Shown: one piece after another, positions 44,914 through 53,301 of the stretch
How positions within the stretch are numbered: the stretch's first letter is position 1
Layout: each line of letters starts with the position of its first letter
NCBI GenBank assembly: GCA_049604415.1
Contig: JBMYTN010000005.1
Coordinates: 1 to 64,000 of the forward strand
Source: JBMYTN01 sp049604415
GTDB taxonomy: Bacteria > Pseudomonadota > Alphaproteobacteria > Rhodospirillales > Rhodospirillaceae
DNA: 64,000 bases
Direction of reading: 5' to 3'
The notes under the pieces: model-generated
Database searches by the model: none
What the model was told of the DNA's origin: nothing
What the model saw: only the letters and a program-made list of their open reading frames with translations
Made by a program: the position numbers and the translations under genes

Positions 44914-45186
44914 GTGAATAAGAATGATCTGATTGCCGCCGTTGCGGAAAGCAGTGGTTTGTCGAAAACAGATGCGACCAAGGCGGTAGACGGCGTTTTT
45001 GCCGCGATCACGGATGCGTTGAAGGCGGGTGAGGAAGTCCGTTTGGTTGGCTTCGGGACGTTTGCCGTTTCCGAGCGTGCCGCTTCCGAAGGCCGCAACC
45101 CGCGCACCGGTGAAAAGATCACCATTGCGGCGTCCAAGCAGCCGAAATTCAAGGCTGGCAAGGGCCTGAAGGACGCGGTGAACTAA
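44914..45186 (+). CDS. hupB: DNA-binding protein HU-beta
   Basis: 90-residue histone-like protein of the HU/IHF family that bends and compacts DNA. It begins MNKNDLIAAVAESSGLSKTD and carries the GFGTF core, GRNPRTGEKI (the DNA-intercalating arm) and the FKAGKGLKDAVN tail. Starting at GTG 44914 gives the exact family length, whereas upstream starts would add a non-homologous stretch. GGAGAGG lies upstream. The position after lon is the usual one in proteobacteria. Confidence 0.96.
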   Translation: MNKNDLIAAVAESSGLSKTDATKAVDGVFAAITDALKAGEEVRLVGFGTFAVSERAASEGRNPRTGEKITIAASKQPKFKAGKGLKDAVN

Positions 45187-45240
45187 TCCTACCGGATCCG
45201 GCCCCGCAAAGCGGTCTTTGGACCCGGCGGGGCTGCCATA

Positions 45241-45299
45241 AAGAGCGGGTCATGGGGAACGGCCAAACGGCCAAGCAACCCCGACAATGGCTCGCTCTT
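45241..45299 (+). ncRNA. Extended hairpin between hupB and tRNA-Val (function unknown)
   Basis: The sequence can fold into a nested stem: AAGAGCG (45241-45247) with CGCTCTT (45293-45299), CAT with ATG, GGGG (45254-45257) with CCCC (45279-45282), and GGCC with GGCC inside. Only a GTGGTTT follows, so it is not a standard terminator. It may be part of the hupB 3' end or a small RNA; no known family is recognised. Confidence 0.3.
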
Positions 45300-45369
45300 G
45301 TGGTTTCTGCGGAATTTCAAAGACATCGGCTGTTTTGATTGCCGATGGGGACAATAAACTGTTGGAAAT

Positions 45370-45445
45370 GGGCGGTTAGCTCAGCTGGGAGAGCAACTGG
45401 TTTACACCCAGTAGGTCGGCGGTTCGAACCCGTCACCGCCCACCA
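45370..45445 (+). tRNA. tRNA-Val (TAC)
   Basis: A 76-nt cloverleaf: acceptor GGGCGGT pairs with ACCGCCC, the anticodon arm reads CTGGTTTACACCCAG (anticodon TAC), the TTCGAAC loop and encoded CCA are intact. It lies between hupB and the Tct cluster. Confidence 0.96.
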
Positions 45446-45550
45446 CCCGCCGACCGGCGGGGCGGTTTAGTTGGTTACCTTTAGAGATTGGCGTTTCTGA
45501 GACTTTGTCCCTGCAATGGGGTGGACATGACCAATCCCAATTTCACTTAG

Positions 45551-46627
45551 TTAGTTCCGGAGCGTCTTTAACGCGGTAACCACGGCTTCCGTAAAGGCCT
45601 GGGTTCCGCTTTGTCCTCCCAAATCGCGAGTCCGTTGGTTCGGATCAGACAGCACCGACTCTAGTGCCGCATCAATGCCGCTGGCCGCTTGGCTGAGGGC
45701 TTCGCTTTGGTGCTTGCGTCCCATCCAGTCCAACAGCATGGCCGCAGAGCCTATCAAGGATGTTGGATTGGCCAGATCCTGCCCGGCAATGTCCGGAGCC
45801 GATCCATGCTGGGCTTGGGCCATGGCCCGTTCCTCCCCAGCATTTAACGACGCCGCCAGCCCGAGGCTGCCCGACAGCTCTGAAGCAAGGTCAGACAGAA
45901 TATCGCCGAACATATTGGTGGTGATGATCACATCATGGCGGTCGGGTGCCTTGACCAAATGGGCACACATGGCATCCACCAACTGCTCCTGATAGTCGAC
46001 CTCCGGGTTCTGGGCCGCAAATTGGCGGCAGCAGTCCAGGAACAGGCCACAGCTGGTGCGCATCACATTGGCCTTGTGCACCGCCGTAACCCGACCGGTG
46101 CGCGCTTTTGCAAGCCGGAAGCCCTCGGCGGCGATCCGCATGCAGGCCTGGCGGGTGATGCGGCGAAAGGCCAGGGCGACATCGTCTGTGACCAGGATCT
46201 CGCCGGGCCCTTGGGCCAGATTGCGGTCGGCATAAAAACCCTCGGTATTCTCCCGCACCACCACCAAATCCAGCGGGATGCCTGCCTTTGGCGGAATCCC
46301 CGCCCGACTAAGGGCCGGGCGGATATTGGCATAAAGGTCCAGGCGCTTCCGCAGCTCACCGGAAGGGTTCAAACCACCCTCGGTCCGGGGAGGATAGGCA
46401 TTGTGGGACACCGGCCCCAACACAATGCCATCGCATTGTTCGATTTGGGCAAAAGCCGTATCTGGAAAGGTCGAGCCATGGGCCTGAAGGGCAGCAAAAC
46501 CGATATCGATCTGCTGGAAGCTCAGTCCCAAGTCATAGACCTCGGACGCGGTCTGGAGAACCTGTTGGGTGGCCGCCGTGATTTCCGGGCCGATGCCATC
46601 GCCGGGTAAGAGTGCCAGGGTGGTCAT
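45551..46627 (-). CDS. Isocitrate/isopropylmalate-type decarboxylating dehydrogenase
   Basis: 358 residues of the metal-dependent beta-decarboxylating dehydrogenase family. Signs are LLPGDGIGPEITAAT at the start, GELRKRLDLYANIRPAL, VVVRENTEGFYADR, the catalytic Lys in AVHKANVM, the acidic DILSDLASE and the NAD-site block HGSAPDIAGQDLANPTSLIGSAAMLLDWMG. These are shared by isopropylmalate, isocitrate, homoisocitrate and tartrate dehydrogenases. The RENTEGF loop resembles NAD-isocitrate-type enzymes more than leuB, but I cannot fix the substrate. It is the last gene of the minus-strand Tct cluster and has AGAAGGAG before its ATG. It probably oxidises and decarboxylates an intermediate from the imported acid. 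Confidence 0.88.
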   Translation of the reverse strand: MTTLALLPGDGIGPEITAATQQVLQTASEVYDLGLSFQQIDIGFAALQAHGSTFPDTAFAQIEQCDGIVLGPVSHNAYPPRTEGGLNPSGELRKRLDLYANIRPALSRAGIPPKAGIPLDLVVVRENTEGFYADRNLAQGPGEILVTDDVALAFRRITRQACMRIAAEGFRLAKARTGRVTAVHKANVMRTSCGLFLDCCRQFAAQNPEVDYQEQLVDAMCAHLVKAPDRHDVIITTNMFGDILSDLASELSGSLGLAASLNAGEERAMAQAQHGSAPDIAGQDLANPTSLIGSAAMLLDWMGRKHQSEALSQAASGIDAALESVLSDPNQRTRDLGGQSGTQAFTEAVVTALKTLRN

Positions 46628-46663
46628 GGGATTGGCTCCTTCTTCTTAGAAGTCGTTGTCGGT

Positions 46664-47725
46664 TTACTCGTTCGAAGGGCTGTCCGGCCTTCGTTTTCGG
46701 CCTTCAATCAGCTTGGCGGCGATGGGAGCCCCGGTGATCACCAGGACAATCCGCACCAGATGGTGCACGATCACATAGCCCAGGTCCGCGCCGACAATGA
46801 TCGCCAGAATGGTCATTTCCGCCTGACCGCCCGGGGCAAAGGCCAGAAAGCCTTCCAAGGGCGGGGCGAGGCCCAGGGCGGTGACGACTTGGGAGAAAAT
46901 CGCTGCCAGGATCGCCAGCAGCAGCACATAGGCGACGCCGGACAGCACGTAATGGCGGATCTCTTTGCCGGTGATGCCGACATAATTCACCCCAATGCCC
47001 ATGCCGATCAGGAATTGCGCGGCCAAAATCGCCTCGGTCGGCGGGCGGCCATGCATGATGTCCGCCAGGGACAACGCGGCGGCCAGGATCATCGGCCCCA
47101 GGATGGAGGCACCAAACAATCCAACCCGTTCCGCCACTTTCCAGCCGACAATGGCGGCAAAGGCCATCAGCCCCATTTCGTGGAGCGGCAGATCCTTCGC
47201 CGGAACGCCGATGGGATTGTCCAGGCTGGCGTCAAACAACCCAGTGGCAATGAACGGAGCCAAGGTGACGATCAACAACACCCGGGTCGCATGGATCAGG
47301 GAGAGGGCGCGGGGATTGCCCCCAGCCTCAGCGCCAAAAATCACCATATCCTGCAGGCCGCCGGGCATGGCGGAGTAATAGGCGGTGGTGAAATCCAGCT
47401 TGGCGACCTTGTAGAAATAGGGCACGCCGACCAAGCCAATGATCAAAATATAAAGCGGCACAAAGGCGACCGACAGCGCCATAGCTGGGATTTGTTCCAT
47501 CAGCGCCGGGGTCACCGTGCCGCCGACCGCCACCCCCAAAATGGTCCGTGCGCCTTTGGAAATCTGGCCCAAGCCCTGCAGTTCGGCTCCGGCCAAGGCG
47601 GCAACCAAACAGGCGGCCATGGGACCGAACAGGAAGGGCAGGGGGATACCAAGGACCCAAAACAGCCCGGCCCCCGCTGCCGCCAATCCCACTGTGAAGG
47701 CTCTTTGTTTCACGTTTGCCCCCAC
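46664..47725 (-). CDS. AbrB-family membrane protein (possible transporter)
   Basis: 353 residues with about ten membrane helices of the AbrB/DUF family once called ammonia monooxygenase-like, with its internal duplication: GIPLPFLFGPMAA, AMPGGLQDMVIFGAEAGGN and APGGQAEMTILAI. Members often accompany Tct transporters and are presumed permeases. The start is GTG 47725 (or GTG 47713, which has GGGGG upstream). The gene is 12 bases after the RraA-like stop, so it belongs to the same transcript. Confidence 0.85.
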   Translation of the reverse strand: MGANVKQRAFTVGLAAAGAGLFWVLGIPLPFLFGPMAACLVAALAGAELQGLGQISKGARTILGVAVGGTVTPALMEQIPAMALSVAFVPLYILIIGLVGVPYFYKVAKLDFTTAYYSAMPGGLQDMVIFGAEAGGNPRALSLIHATRVLLIVTLAPFIATGLFDASLDNPIGVPAKDLPLHEMGLMAFAAIVGWKVAERVGLFGASILGPMILAAALSLADIMHGRPPTEAILAAQFLIGMGIGVNYVGITGKEIRHYVLSGVAYVLLLAILAAIFSQVVTALGLAPPLEGFLAFAPGGQAEMTILAIIVGADLGYVIVHHLVRIVLVITGAPIAAKLIEGRKRRPDSPSNE

Positions 47726-47736
47726 AGTTTCTGTGC

Positions 47737-48219
47737 TCAGACCGACAGAGGTCCGTCGCAGACCAGGACACCATCGGGATCGCTATAGAGATATTGGCCC
47801 GGTTCGAACAACACCCGGCCAAAGCAGACCGGAATGTCCACAGCGCCGATGCCGTTCTGTTTCGGGCGCGTAAAGCAGGTTCCCAAGGCCTTGACGCCCA
47901 GATCGATGTCCGCCAGCTCCGCGCTGTCGCGCACAGCCCCGTTGATCAAAATCCCGGCCCAGCCATTCTTTGACAGGATCCCCGCCTGGATATCGCCGAG
48001 CAGGGCGGTCTGCATCGAACCGCCGCCATCAACAACAATGACATCGCCGTTGCCCGGCTCTTGAAACAGGGCCTTGGCCAGCTTGGTGTCCTCCATGGTG
48101 ACAATGGTCCGGATCTTGCCCTCAAAATGGGTGCGCTTGCCAAAATCGCGGAAAGGCAGATCGCAGCGTCGCACGAGATCGGGGTTGGCATCGGACAGGT
48201 CAGGCGTGGCAAAGCTCAT
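47737..48219 (-). CDS. RraA/HMG-aldolase-fold protein
   Basis: 160 residues with the RraA fold: VDGGGSMQTALLGDIQAGILSKNGWAGILINGAVRDSAELADIDLGVKALG. The fold serves two functions, the RNase E regulator RraA and 4-hydroxy-4-methyl-2-oxoglutarate/CHA aldolases. The GAVRDSAEL segment keeps the Arg and Asp that bind metal and substrate in the aldolases. As it sits in an acid catabolism operon, an aldolase or oxaloacetate-decarboxylase role is more plausible than RNase E control, but this is inferred. The start is ATG 48219 with AAGGA upstream; a TTG at 48252 overlaps the neighbouring stop. Confidence 0.82.
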   Translation of the reverse strand: MSFATPDLSDANPDLVRRCDLPFRDFGKRTHFEGKIRTIVTMEDTKLAKALFQEPGNGDVIVVDGGGSMQTALLGDIQAGILSKNGWAGILINGAVRDSAELADIDLGVKALGTCFTRPKQNGIGAVDIPVCFGRVLFEPGQYLYSDPDGVLVCDGPLSV

Positions 48220-48248
48220 GGCCGAGAAATCCTTATTGGTTTTTGGGA

Positions 48249-49238
48249 TCAAGAGGCTGTGGTCCAGACCTCCGGATTGATCATATTCATTGGCTGACCG
48301 TCTGCAAAGGCATTGATCTGATTGAAAATATCGGAAAACTGCTTATCGAACTCATCGAGGGTGACAAAACCGATATGCGGCGTGGCGATCAGATTGGGGT
48401 GATTGAGCAACGGATCGCTTGGGTCGGTCAGTGGCTCGGCATCAAACACATCAATCGCCGCCATGCCTGGGCGACCGGCCTCCAAAGTCGCCAGCAACGC
48501 CCCCGGGGCAATCAACCCAGCCCGGGAGGTGTTGACCAACAGTGAGTCCGGTCCCATCAGCGCCAAATCTTGGGCGGTGATCAGCCCCGTGGTGTTCGGC
48601 TTCAGCCTTACATGCAACGACACGATATCGCTTTCGGCAAAAAACGCCTCCCGACTGGTGGCGACGGTGGCCCCGGCTGCCCTGGCACGGTCCCGCCCGG
48701 TTTCCGAGGCCCACCAGACCACTTTGACGCCAAAGGCTTCTGCGACGGTGGCGACGGCCCCGGCGATCTGGCCATAGCCATACAGGCCCAGGGTGCGTCC
48801 GCGCAGGCTTTTGCCCACCCCCATTTGCCATTGCCCGGCTTTTAGGGAGGCCATTTGCTGCGGGATTTGCCTCATGGCCGCCAGGATCAGGCCCCAGGTC
48901 AACTCAGCAGCGGCAAAATTCGGTTTGCCCCCCGCCGGGTTGGGCAGTTTGGTGCACAACAGCACCCCATGCCGGGTGCAGGCGGCCACATCCACATGGG
49001 GATGGGCCCCGCGCTGGCTGATCAGTTTGAGGTTGGGCAGGCGGGCCAGCAGCGCGTCGGTAATGGCCGAGCGCTCGCGAAACAGCACCAGCGCCTCGGC
49101 CTCTTTGACCCGGTCCGCCAAGACAGCCGGATCACTGACATGGTCGGTCCAGACCGTTACTGCGTGGCCGTCCAGCTTGGCAAAGCAAGGCAGGCCGCGC
49201 AAGGTGTCGAGCCAGTCATCGAGTATGTGCACTTTCAT
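48249..49238 (-). CDS. D-2-hydroxyacid dehydrogenase, NAD-dependent
   Basis: 329 residues. The NAD-binding loop GYGQIAGAVA (about 155) and the catalytic triad are visible: Arg in NTSRAGLI, Glu in DVFDAEPLTDPSDPL and His in ATPHIGFV. It should interconvert a D-2-hydroxyacid and its 2-oxoacid. The PNPAGGKPNFAAAELT segment is usual for this group. The start is ATG 49238 with GGGAGAAAC upstream, 28 bases after the universal-stress gene. It is part of the minus-strand Tct cluster, and its substrate is probably an intermediate of the imported acid. Confidence 0.92.
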   Translation of the reverse strand: MKVHILDDWLDTLRGLPCFAKLDGHAVTVWTDHVSDPAVLADRVKEAEALVLFRERSAITDALLARLPNLKLISQRGAHPHVDVAACTRHGVLLCTKLPNPAGGKPNFAAAELTWGLILAAMRQIPQQMASLKAGQWQMGVGKSLRGRTLGLYGYGQIAGAVATVAEAFGVKVVWWASETGRDRARAAGATVATSREAFFAESDIVSLHVRLKPNTTGLITAQDLALMGPDSLLVNTSRAGLIAPGALLATLEAGRPGMAAIDVFDAEPLTDPSDPLLNHPNLIATPHIGFVTLDEFDKQFSDIFNQINAFADGQPMNMINPEVWTTAS

Positions 49239-49266
49239 CGCGGTTTCTCCCGCTGTTTATTGGCGC

Positions 49267-50088
49267 CTAATGGGACAGGAGGATCGGGATCGGGATCTCC
49301 TTCATCAGTTTTGCGGTGACGCCGCCCAAAAAGTCCTCGCGGAACTTAGAGTGCTCATAGGCCCCCATCACCAGCAAGCTGGGATTTTTCTCCCGGCAAT
49401 AGCTGAGCAATGTATCGGCGATCGAACCCCGCTGGTCGAGGAATTCATGGCCGATCTTGACCCCATGCCGGGTCAATTGGTCGACCAGTTCCTCGACGGG
49501 GCGGGGCAGGGTGTCTTTGCCCACTGTGATCGCGCTGACCCGGTCCGTGGCTTCAAGGATATGCAGACTGTCTGCCAGGGCGCGCGTGGAGGCCCGCCCG
49601 CCATCCCAGGCCAGCACCACATGGCTGTGCAGGCTTTCGGGATCATAGGCTTCGGGCACCATCAGGATCGGACGCCCGCTCATCAAGGCAACCCGGTCCG
49701 GATGGATCATCACATGGCCATCGGTGTCCTGACCGGTTTGATGGCCAATGATCACAAGATCAAAGGTCCGGGCACAGTCTGACAGCACCGCATCAACCCG
49801 GCCTTCCTCATCGAGGAAATGCAGGCGTTCGCCCAAGCCCAGTTCCGGGGCCATGGCCTGGAAATGGTCTCGGATCGATTGCAGAATATCCTCATTGGCT
49901 TGGCGGATGATGTTCCGGGCCTGATCCGGGATCCATTTTGACCGGGTGTTGATGGTCTCATGGCGGGAATGGGCCAGGATGGCGGTGACATGGGCCTCCT
50001 TCTCCAAGCCCAGTTTGGCCCCGTAGCGCAGGGCGGAGACCGCACTTTGGGTGCCGTTGAAGGCAACCAGAATGTTTTTGATGCTCAT
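49267..50088 (-). CDS. Universal stress protein, tandem UspA domains
   Basis: 273 residues: two UspA-like domains, about 1-145 and about 150-273. The second has the ATP-binding type motif GAYEHSKFREDFLGGVTAKLMKE. Tandem Usp proteins often accompany Tct-type transporters. The role is unknown. The start ATG 50088 overlaps the PrpF stop by four bases (ATGA), so translation is coupled. Confidence 0.9.
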   Translation of the reverse strand: MSIKNILVAFNGTQSAVSALRYGAKLGLEKEAHVTAILAHSRHETINTRSKWIPDQARNIIRQANEDILQSIRDHFQAMAPELGLGERLHFLDEEGRVDAVLSDCARTFDLVIIGHQTGQDTDGHVMIHPDRVALMSGRPILMVPEAYDPESLHSHVVLAWDGGRASTRALADSLHILEATDRVSAITVGKDTLPRPVEELVDQLTRHGVKIGHEFLDQRGSIADTLLSYCREKNPSLLVMGAYEHSKFREDFLGGVTAKLMKEIPIPILLSH

Positions 50089-51185
50089 TGCTCCGCCTCC
50101 GGTCCGGCCCACACCGTGCTGGGGATATAAACCCGGCCATCGGCGATTTTGCGCGCAGTGCGCACCAGCCCTGCGGCCTTAAGGTCAAACCCGTTCGTGC
50201 TGTCGTAATCGACCACCACATCGATGATCCCGGTGGGGTGCTCCAATTGGATGGTGGCCGGGCTTGTGGTGGGCCGCTCCAACAATCCATCGGCAATGGT
50301 GCCCGGCGTTAAGGCGCAGGAGGAAACGCATTGCGCCCCGGTGACCGCCATGGTCGGATGGGTTTTCCAGGGCATGAAATAGCGCACCGCCAGGGTACCG
50401 CCTTCCCGGGCCGGAGCCAGAATGCCGAATTTCGGCGTCACGGACTCCGTTACATCCCCCATGCCCATCCGTTTGCCAGCCTCCAGACGCACCGCCTCCA
50501 TCCGGGCAAAGAAGTCTTTGTTATCGTTCAGCTCTTCGACGCTTTCATAGCCGGTGACGCCCAGATCGGCGGCCCGCGCTATCACCATCGGCATGGCCAC
50601 ATCCATGCAGGTGACTTCCACCCCATCGATGTCATCCCTCAGGTTCCCGCTGGGCAACAGGGCTCCGGTGGTGGATCCGATGACGTCCAGGAAGGTCAGT
50701 TGGATCGCCGCACTGGTGCCAGGGACCCCATCAATGGCGGTGCTGCCGTCAAAATCGAGCGCACCGCCTGGGGTGTTGATGACGGCTTTGACCCGGGCCT
50801 TGGTGTTGACGGCCTGGATTTTGACCTCGGTCTGGCCGTCTTTGGCCGGAACCAGGCCCATATCAATCGCCGCCGGACCGACCCCGGCTAAGATATTGCC
50901 GCAGGTCGGTTTGAAGTCCACCAAGCCGTCTTCGACCGAAACCTGGGCGAAGAAATAGTCGACATCGGCCCAGGGGTCTTCTGACCGCGACAGCATGGCG
51001 ACTTTGGTCGTCACCGCATTGCCGCCGCCAATGCCGTCAATGTTCAGCGGATGACCGGATCCAATGGTGGCAACCAGGACTTTGGCCAAAGTGTCTTGAT
51101 CCTTCGGCAGATCGTCGCGCAGGAAATACGGTCCGCGAGAGGTTCCGCCACGAAACAGGCGATAAGGAATGGCTGTATGTGTCAT
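50085..51185 (-). CDS. PrpF-family isomerase/tautomerase
   Basis: 366 residues of the PrpF/4-oxalomesaconate tautomerase family (diaminopimelate epimerase-like fold). These enzymes shift a double bond in an unsaturated di- or tricarboxylate. Family motifs are FRGGTSRGPYF at the start, GGGNAVTTKVAMLS, the cysteine-bearing TCGNILAGVGPAA and EVTCMDVAMPMVIARA. The exact substrate (2-methylaconitate, 4-oxalomesaconate, aconitate or another) is not given by sequence. The start ATG 51185 lies inside the fused permease's stop (ATGA). Confidence 0.88.
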   Translation of the reverse strand: MTHTAIPYRLFRGGTSRGPYFLRDDLPKDQDTLAKVLVATIGSGHPLNIDGIGGGNAVTTKVAMLSRSEDPWADVDYFFAQVSVEDGLVDFKPTCGNILAGVGPAAIDMGLVPAKDGQTEVKIQAVNTKARVKAVINTPGGALDFDGSTAIDGVPGTSAAIQLTFLDVIGSTTGALLPSGNLRDDIDGVEVTCMDVAMPMVIARAADLGVTGYESVEELNDNKDFFARMEAVRLEAGKRMGMGDVTESVTPKFGILAPAREGGTLAVRYFMPWKTHPTMAVTGAQCVSSCALTPGTIADGLLERPTTSPATIQLEHPTGIIDVVVDYDSTNGFDLKAAGLVRTARKIADGRVYIPSTVWAGPEAEQ

Positions 51186-53212
51186 TTCAGCGGCCACGGT
51201 AAATCTACCGCTCCCTGTAAGAGTCCGGGGGGGAAGTCACGATTGAGCAGACCGGCCATCAGGCACATAAAGCCGATGCCCACTGCGGTCAGGATCAAGG
51301 TCCGTTGCCAGGAGGCTCCGGCGCGGATCCTGAGGAAGGCGATCAAGAAGCCAACCAGGGCCAGGATGAAGCCCACCACCCAGGTCGCCGCCAGCAAGCT
51401 TGCGAACCAGGCGAGTGTCGACCACAGGCCGAAGGTGGCATCCGCATCCTCTCCGGCGACTTCCTTGTCGGCGAAGATTTCATGGCCCTCCGGACGCATG
51501 ATCATTTGCGCCAGCATGATCAGACAGCAGGTCAACGCGAACCCACCCACCACTAGGGGGATGATTTTGTCGGTCATGTTGAAGTCTGGGATGCTGTTGG
51601 CATTGATCAGCGCGGTGACCAGATAGCCGATGATCACAAACAGGAAGATCAACGGGGCGCGCTTCGACCCGGATTGGACATCGCCCTCGGCCTTGATCTT
51701 TTTGGCCTGGCGCATGCCCAGAACCACCGAGATCACGGTGATCACGATCAAAACGATCACAATCGGGCTGAAGATGTAGTCCATGCCGTCTTCAAAGCTC
51801 TTCCGGAACCGGAAGCTGGCGATCTGAAAGGCTTGGTTGGTGAATTTCTCCACCGGGTTGGACAACACAAAGCCGATCAGGAAGGCCGGTCGGGACCAGT
51901 CGAACCGCCGCAGGAAGATGCCGATCAGACCGATGGCGAACAGGGCCAGCAGATCTTCAAAGTTTTGCCCGGATTGGAAGGCGGCAAAACTGATCAGCAT
52001 GAACAGGAACGGGGCCAGCAAGGTGAAGCGGATGGTGGTCAGCTTGGCGATGCCGCCCGACGAGGCGATGCACAAAATGGTGCCAAACACATTGGCCAGG
52101 GCCAGCAACCAGACGATGGCATAGGTGATGTCCAGATTGCTTTTCAGCATGCTGGGTCCGACTTCAATGTCGCCGGAGCCCAGCAAGGCCACTGCGCCAA
52201 TGAAGATCGCCATGGAGCCGGATCCGGGAATGCCGAACAGCAAGGTCGGCACCAAACCGCCGCCTTCCTTGGCATTGTTGGAGCTTTCCGGGCCAATCAC
52301 GCCCCGGATTTCACCCTTGCCGAAATTGGACTTGTCCTTGGTGGTTTGGACGGAATGGCCATAGGCAATCCAATCGACCACGGATCCGCCCAGGCCGGGG
52401 ATGACCCCAACCGTCACGCCAATGACCGAGCAGCGGAAGGACAGCCACTTATTGCGGAACCAGTCCTTCACGCCATCCATCCACCCCGCGCCCAACACAG
52501 CCCCTTTGGCGATGGTGCTGTCCTGGCGCAGCAGGGAGACAATTTCCGGAATGGCGAAAATGCCCAAGCCGACGATCACCAGCTTCAGGCCATCGGTCAG
52601 ATAGGGGATGTCATAGGTCGCCATCCGCAGGCTACCGCCCGCATCGGCCTCGCCAATGGTGCCGACCATGAGCCCCAGACCGGCCGCCGCCAGACCCTTT
52701 AGCGGGATCCGCCCGGCCAGCACCGCCACCATGGACAGCCCCAGCACGGTGATCATCAACATTTCCGGCAGGCCAAAGGCGAGCACCAAAGGCCGGGCGA
52801 TGAGAATGAAGATGGTCAGGAAGGTCGCCCCCATCAGCCCGCCAAACAGCGAGGAGGTGAAGGCAGCCGAAAGCGCCCGGGCCGCCTGGCCTTTGCGGGC
52901 CAGGGGAAAGCCATCCAGGACAGTGGCCTGGGAGGCTGAGCTGCCGGGGATCCCCATCAGCACCGAAGCGAAGGTGTCAGAGGTTGGCACCACGGCCAAC
53001 ATACCGATCATCAGGGCGAGGCCAAGCACGGGCTCCATGCCGAACATGAAGGGGAGCAGCAGGGACAGCCCTGCGATGCCGCCCAAGCCGGGGAACACCC
53101 CGACGCATAACCCCATGACCACACCGAGGAATAAAAACCCGAGAACGGAGGGCTGGAGAATCAAACCCCAGGCATCACCGAACGCAGGAAGAGCGTCAGC
53201 GAAAATCTCCAT
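51182..53212 (-). CDS. Tct transporter permease, TctA and TctB fused
   Basis: 676 residues. The first ~505 form the large permease TctA: GVFPGLGGIAGLSLLLPFMFG and, near residue 270, GVIPGLGGSVVDWIAYGHSVQTTK with EIRGVIGPESSNNAKEGGGLVPTL. These are the two canonical TctA repeats. Residues ~515-676 form the small permease TctB with four helices. The two are usually separate genes. Here they are one protein with TctA first. With the TctC binding protein it should import a carboxylate using the cation gradient. The stop overlaps the PrpF start. Confidence 0.92.
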   Translation of the reverse strand: MEIFADALPAFGDAWGLILQPSVLGFLFLGVVMGLCVGVFPGLGGIAGLSLLLPFMFGMEPVLGLALMIGMLAVVPTSDTFASVLMGIPGSSASQATVLDGFPLARKGQAARALSAAFTSSLFGGLMGATFLTIFILIARPLVLAFGLPEMLMITVLGLSMVAVLAGRIPLKGLAAAGLGLMVGTIGEADAGGSLRMATYDIPYLTDGLKLVIVGLGIFAIPEIVSLLRQDSTIAKGAVLGAGWMDGVKDWFRNKWLSFRCSVIGVTVGVIPGLGGSVVDWIAYGHSVQTTKDKSNFGKGEIRGVIGPESSNNAKEGGGLVPTLLFGIPGSGSMAIFIGAVALLGSGDIEVGPSMLKSNLDITYAIVWLLALANVFGTILCIASSGGIAKLTTIRFTLLAPFLFMLISFAAFQSGQNFEDLLALFAIGLIGIFLRRFDWSRPAFLIGFVLSNPVEKFTNQAFQIASFRFRKSFEDGMDYIFSPIVIVLIVITVISVVLGMRQAKKIKAEGDVQSGSKRAPLIFLFVIIGYLVTALINANSIPDFNMTDKIIPLVVGGFALTCCLIMLAQMIMRPEGHEIFADKEVAGEDADATFGLWSTLAWFASLLAATWVVGFILALVGFLIAFLRIRAGASWQRTLILTAVGIGFMCLMAGLLNRDFPPGLLQGAVDLPWPLK

Positions 53213-53244
53213 GGGAGCCGCCTTCCATAAATTTTTGATTTTGG

Positions 53245-53288
53245 AAAAAAAAGTCCCGCTACCCTCGGATCAGGAGGGATAGCGGGAC
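53245..53288 (-). terminator. Intrinsic terminator between tctC and the fused permease gene
   Basis: GTCCCGCT (53253-53260) pairs with AGCGGGAC (53281-53288), with CCCTC/GAGGG inside (one bulge). On the minus strand eight T follow. It lies 14 bases past the tctC stop, inside the operon, so it should reduce transcription of the permease relative to the binding protein. Confidence 0.8.
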
Positions 53289-53301
53289 AGTCACGGGAGA
53301 C

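Noticed and set aside
45370..45445. tRNA-Val as integration site of a mobile island
   Set aside because: I found no repeated tRNA 3' end on the far side of the Tct cluster and no integrase, so the claim is not made.
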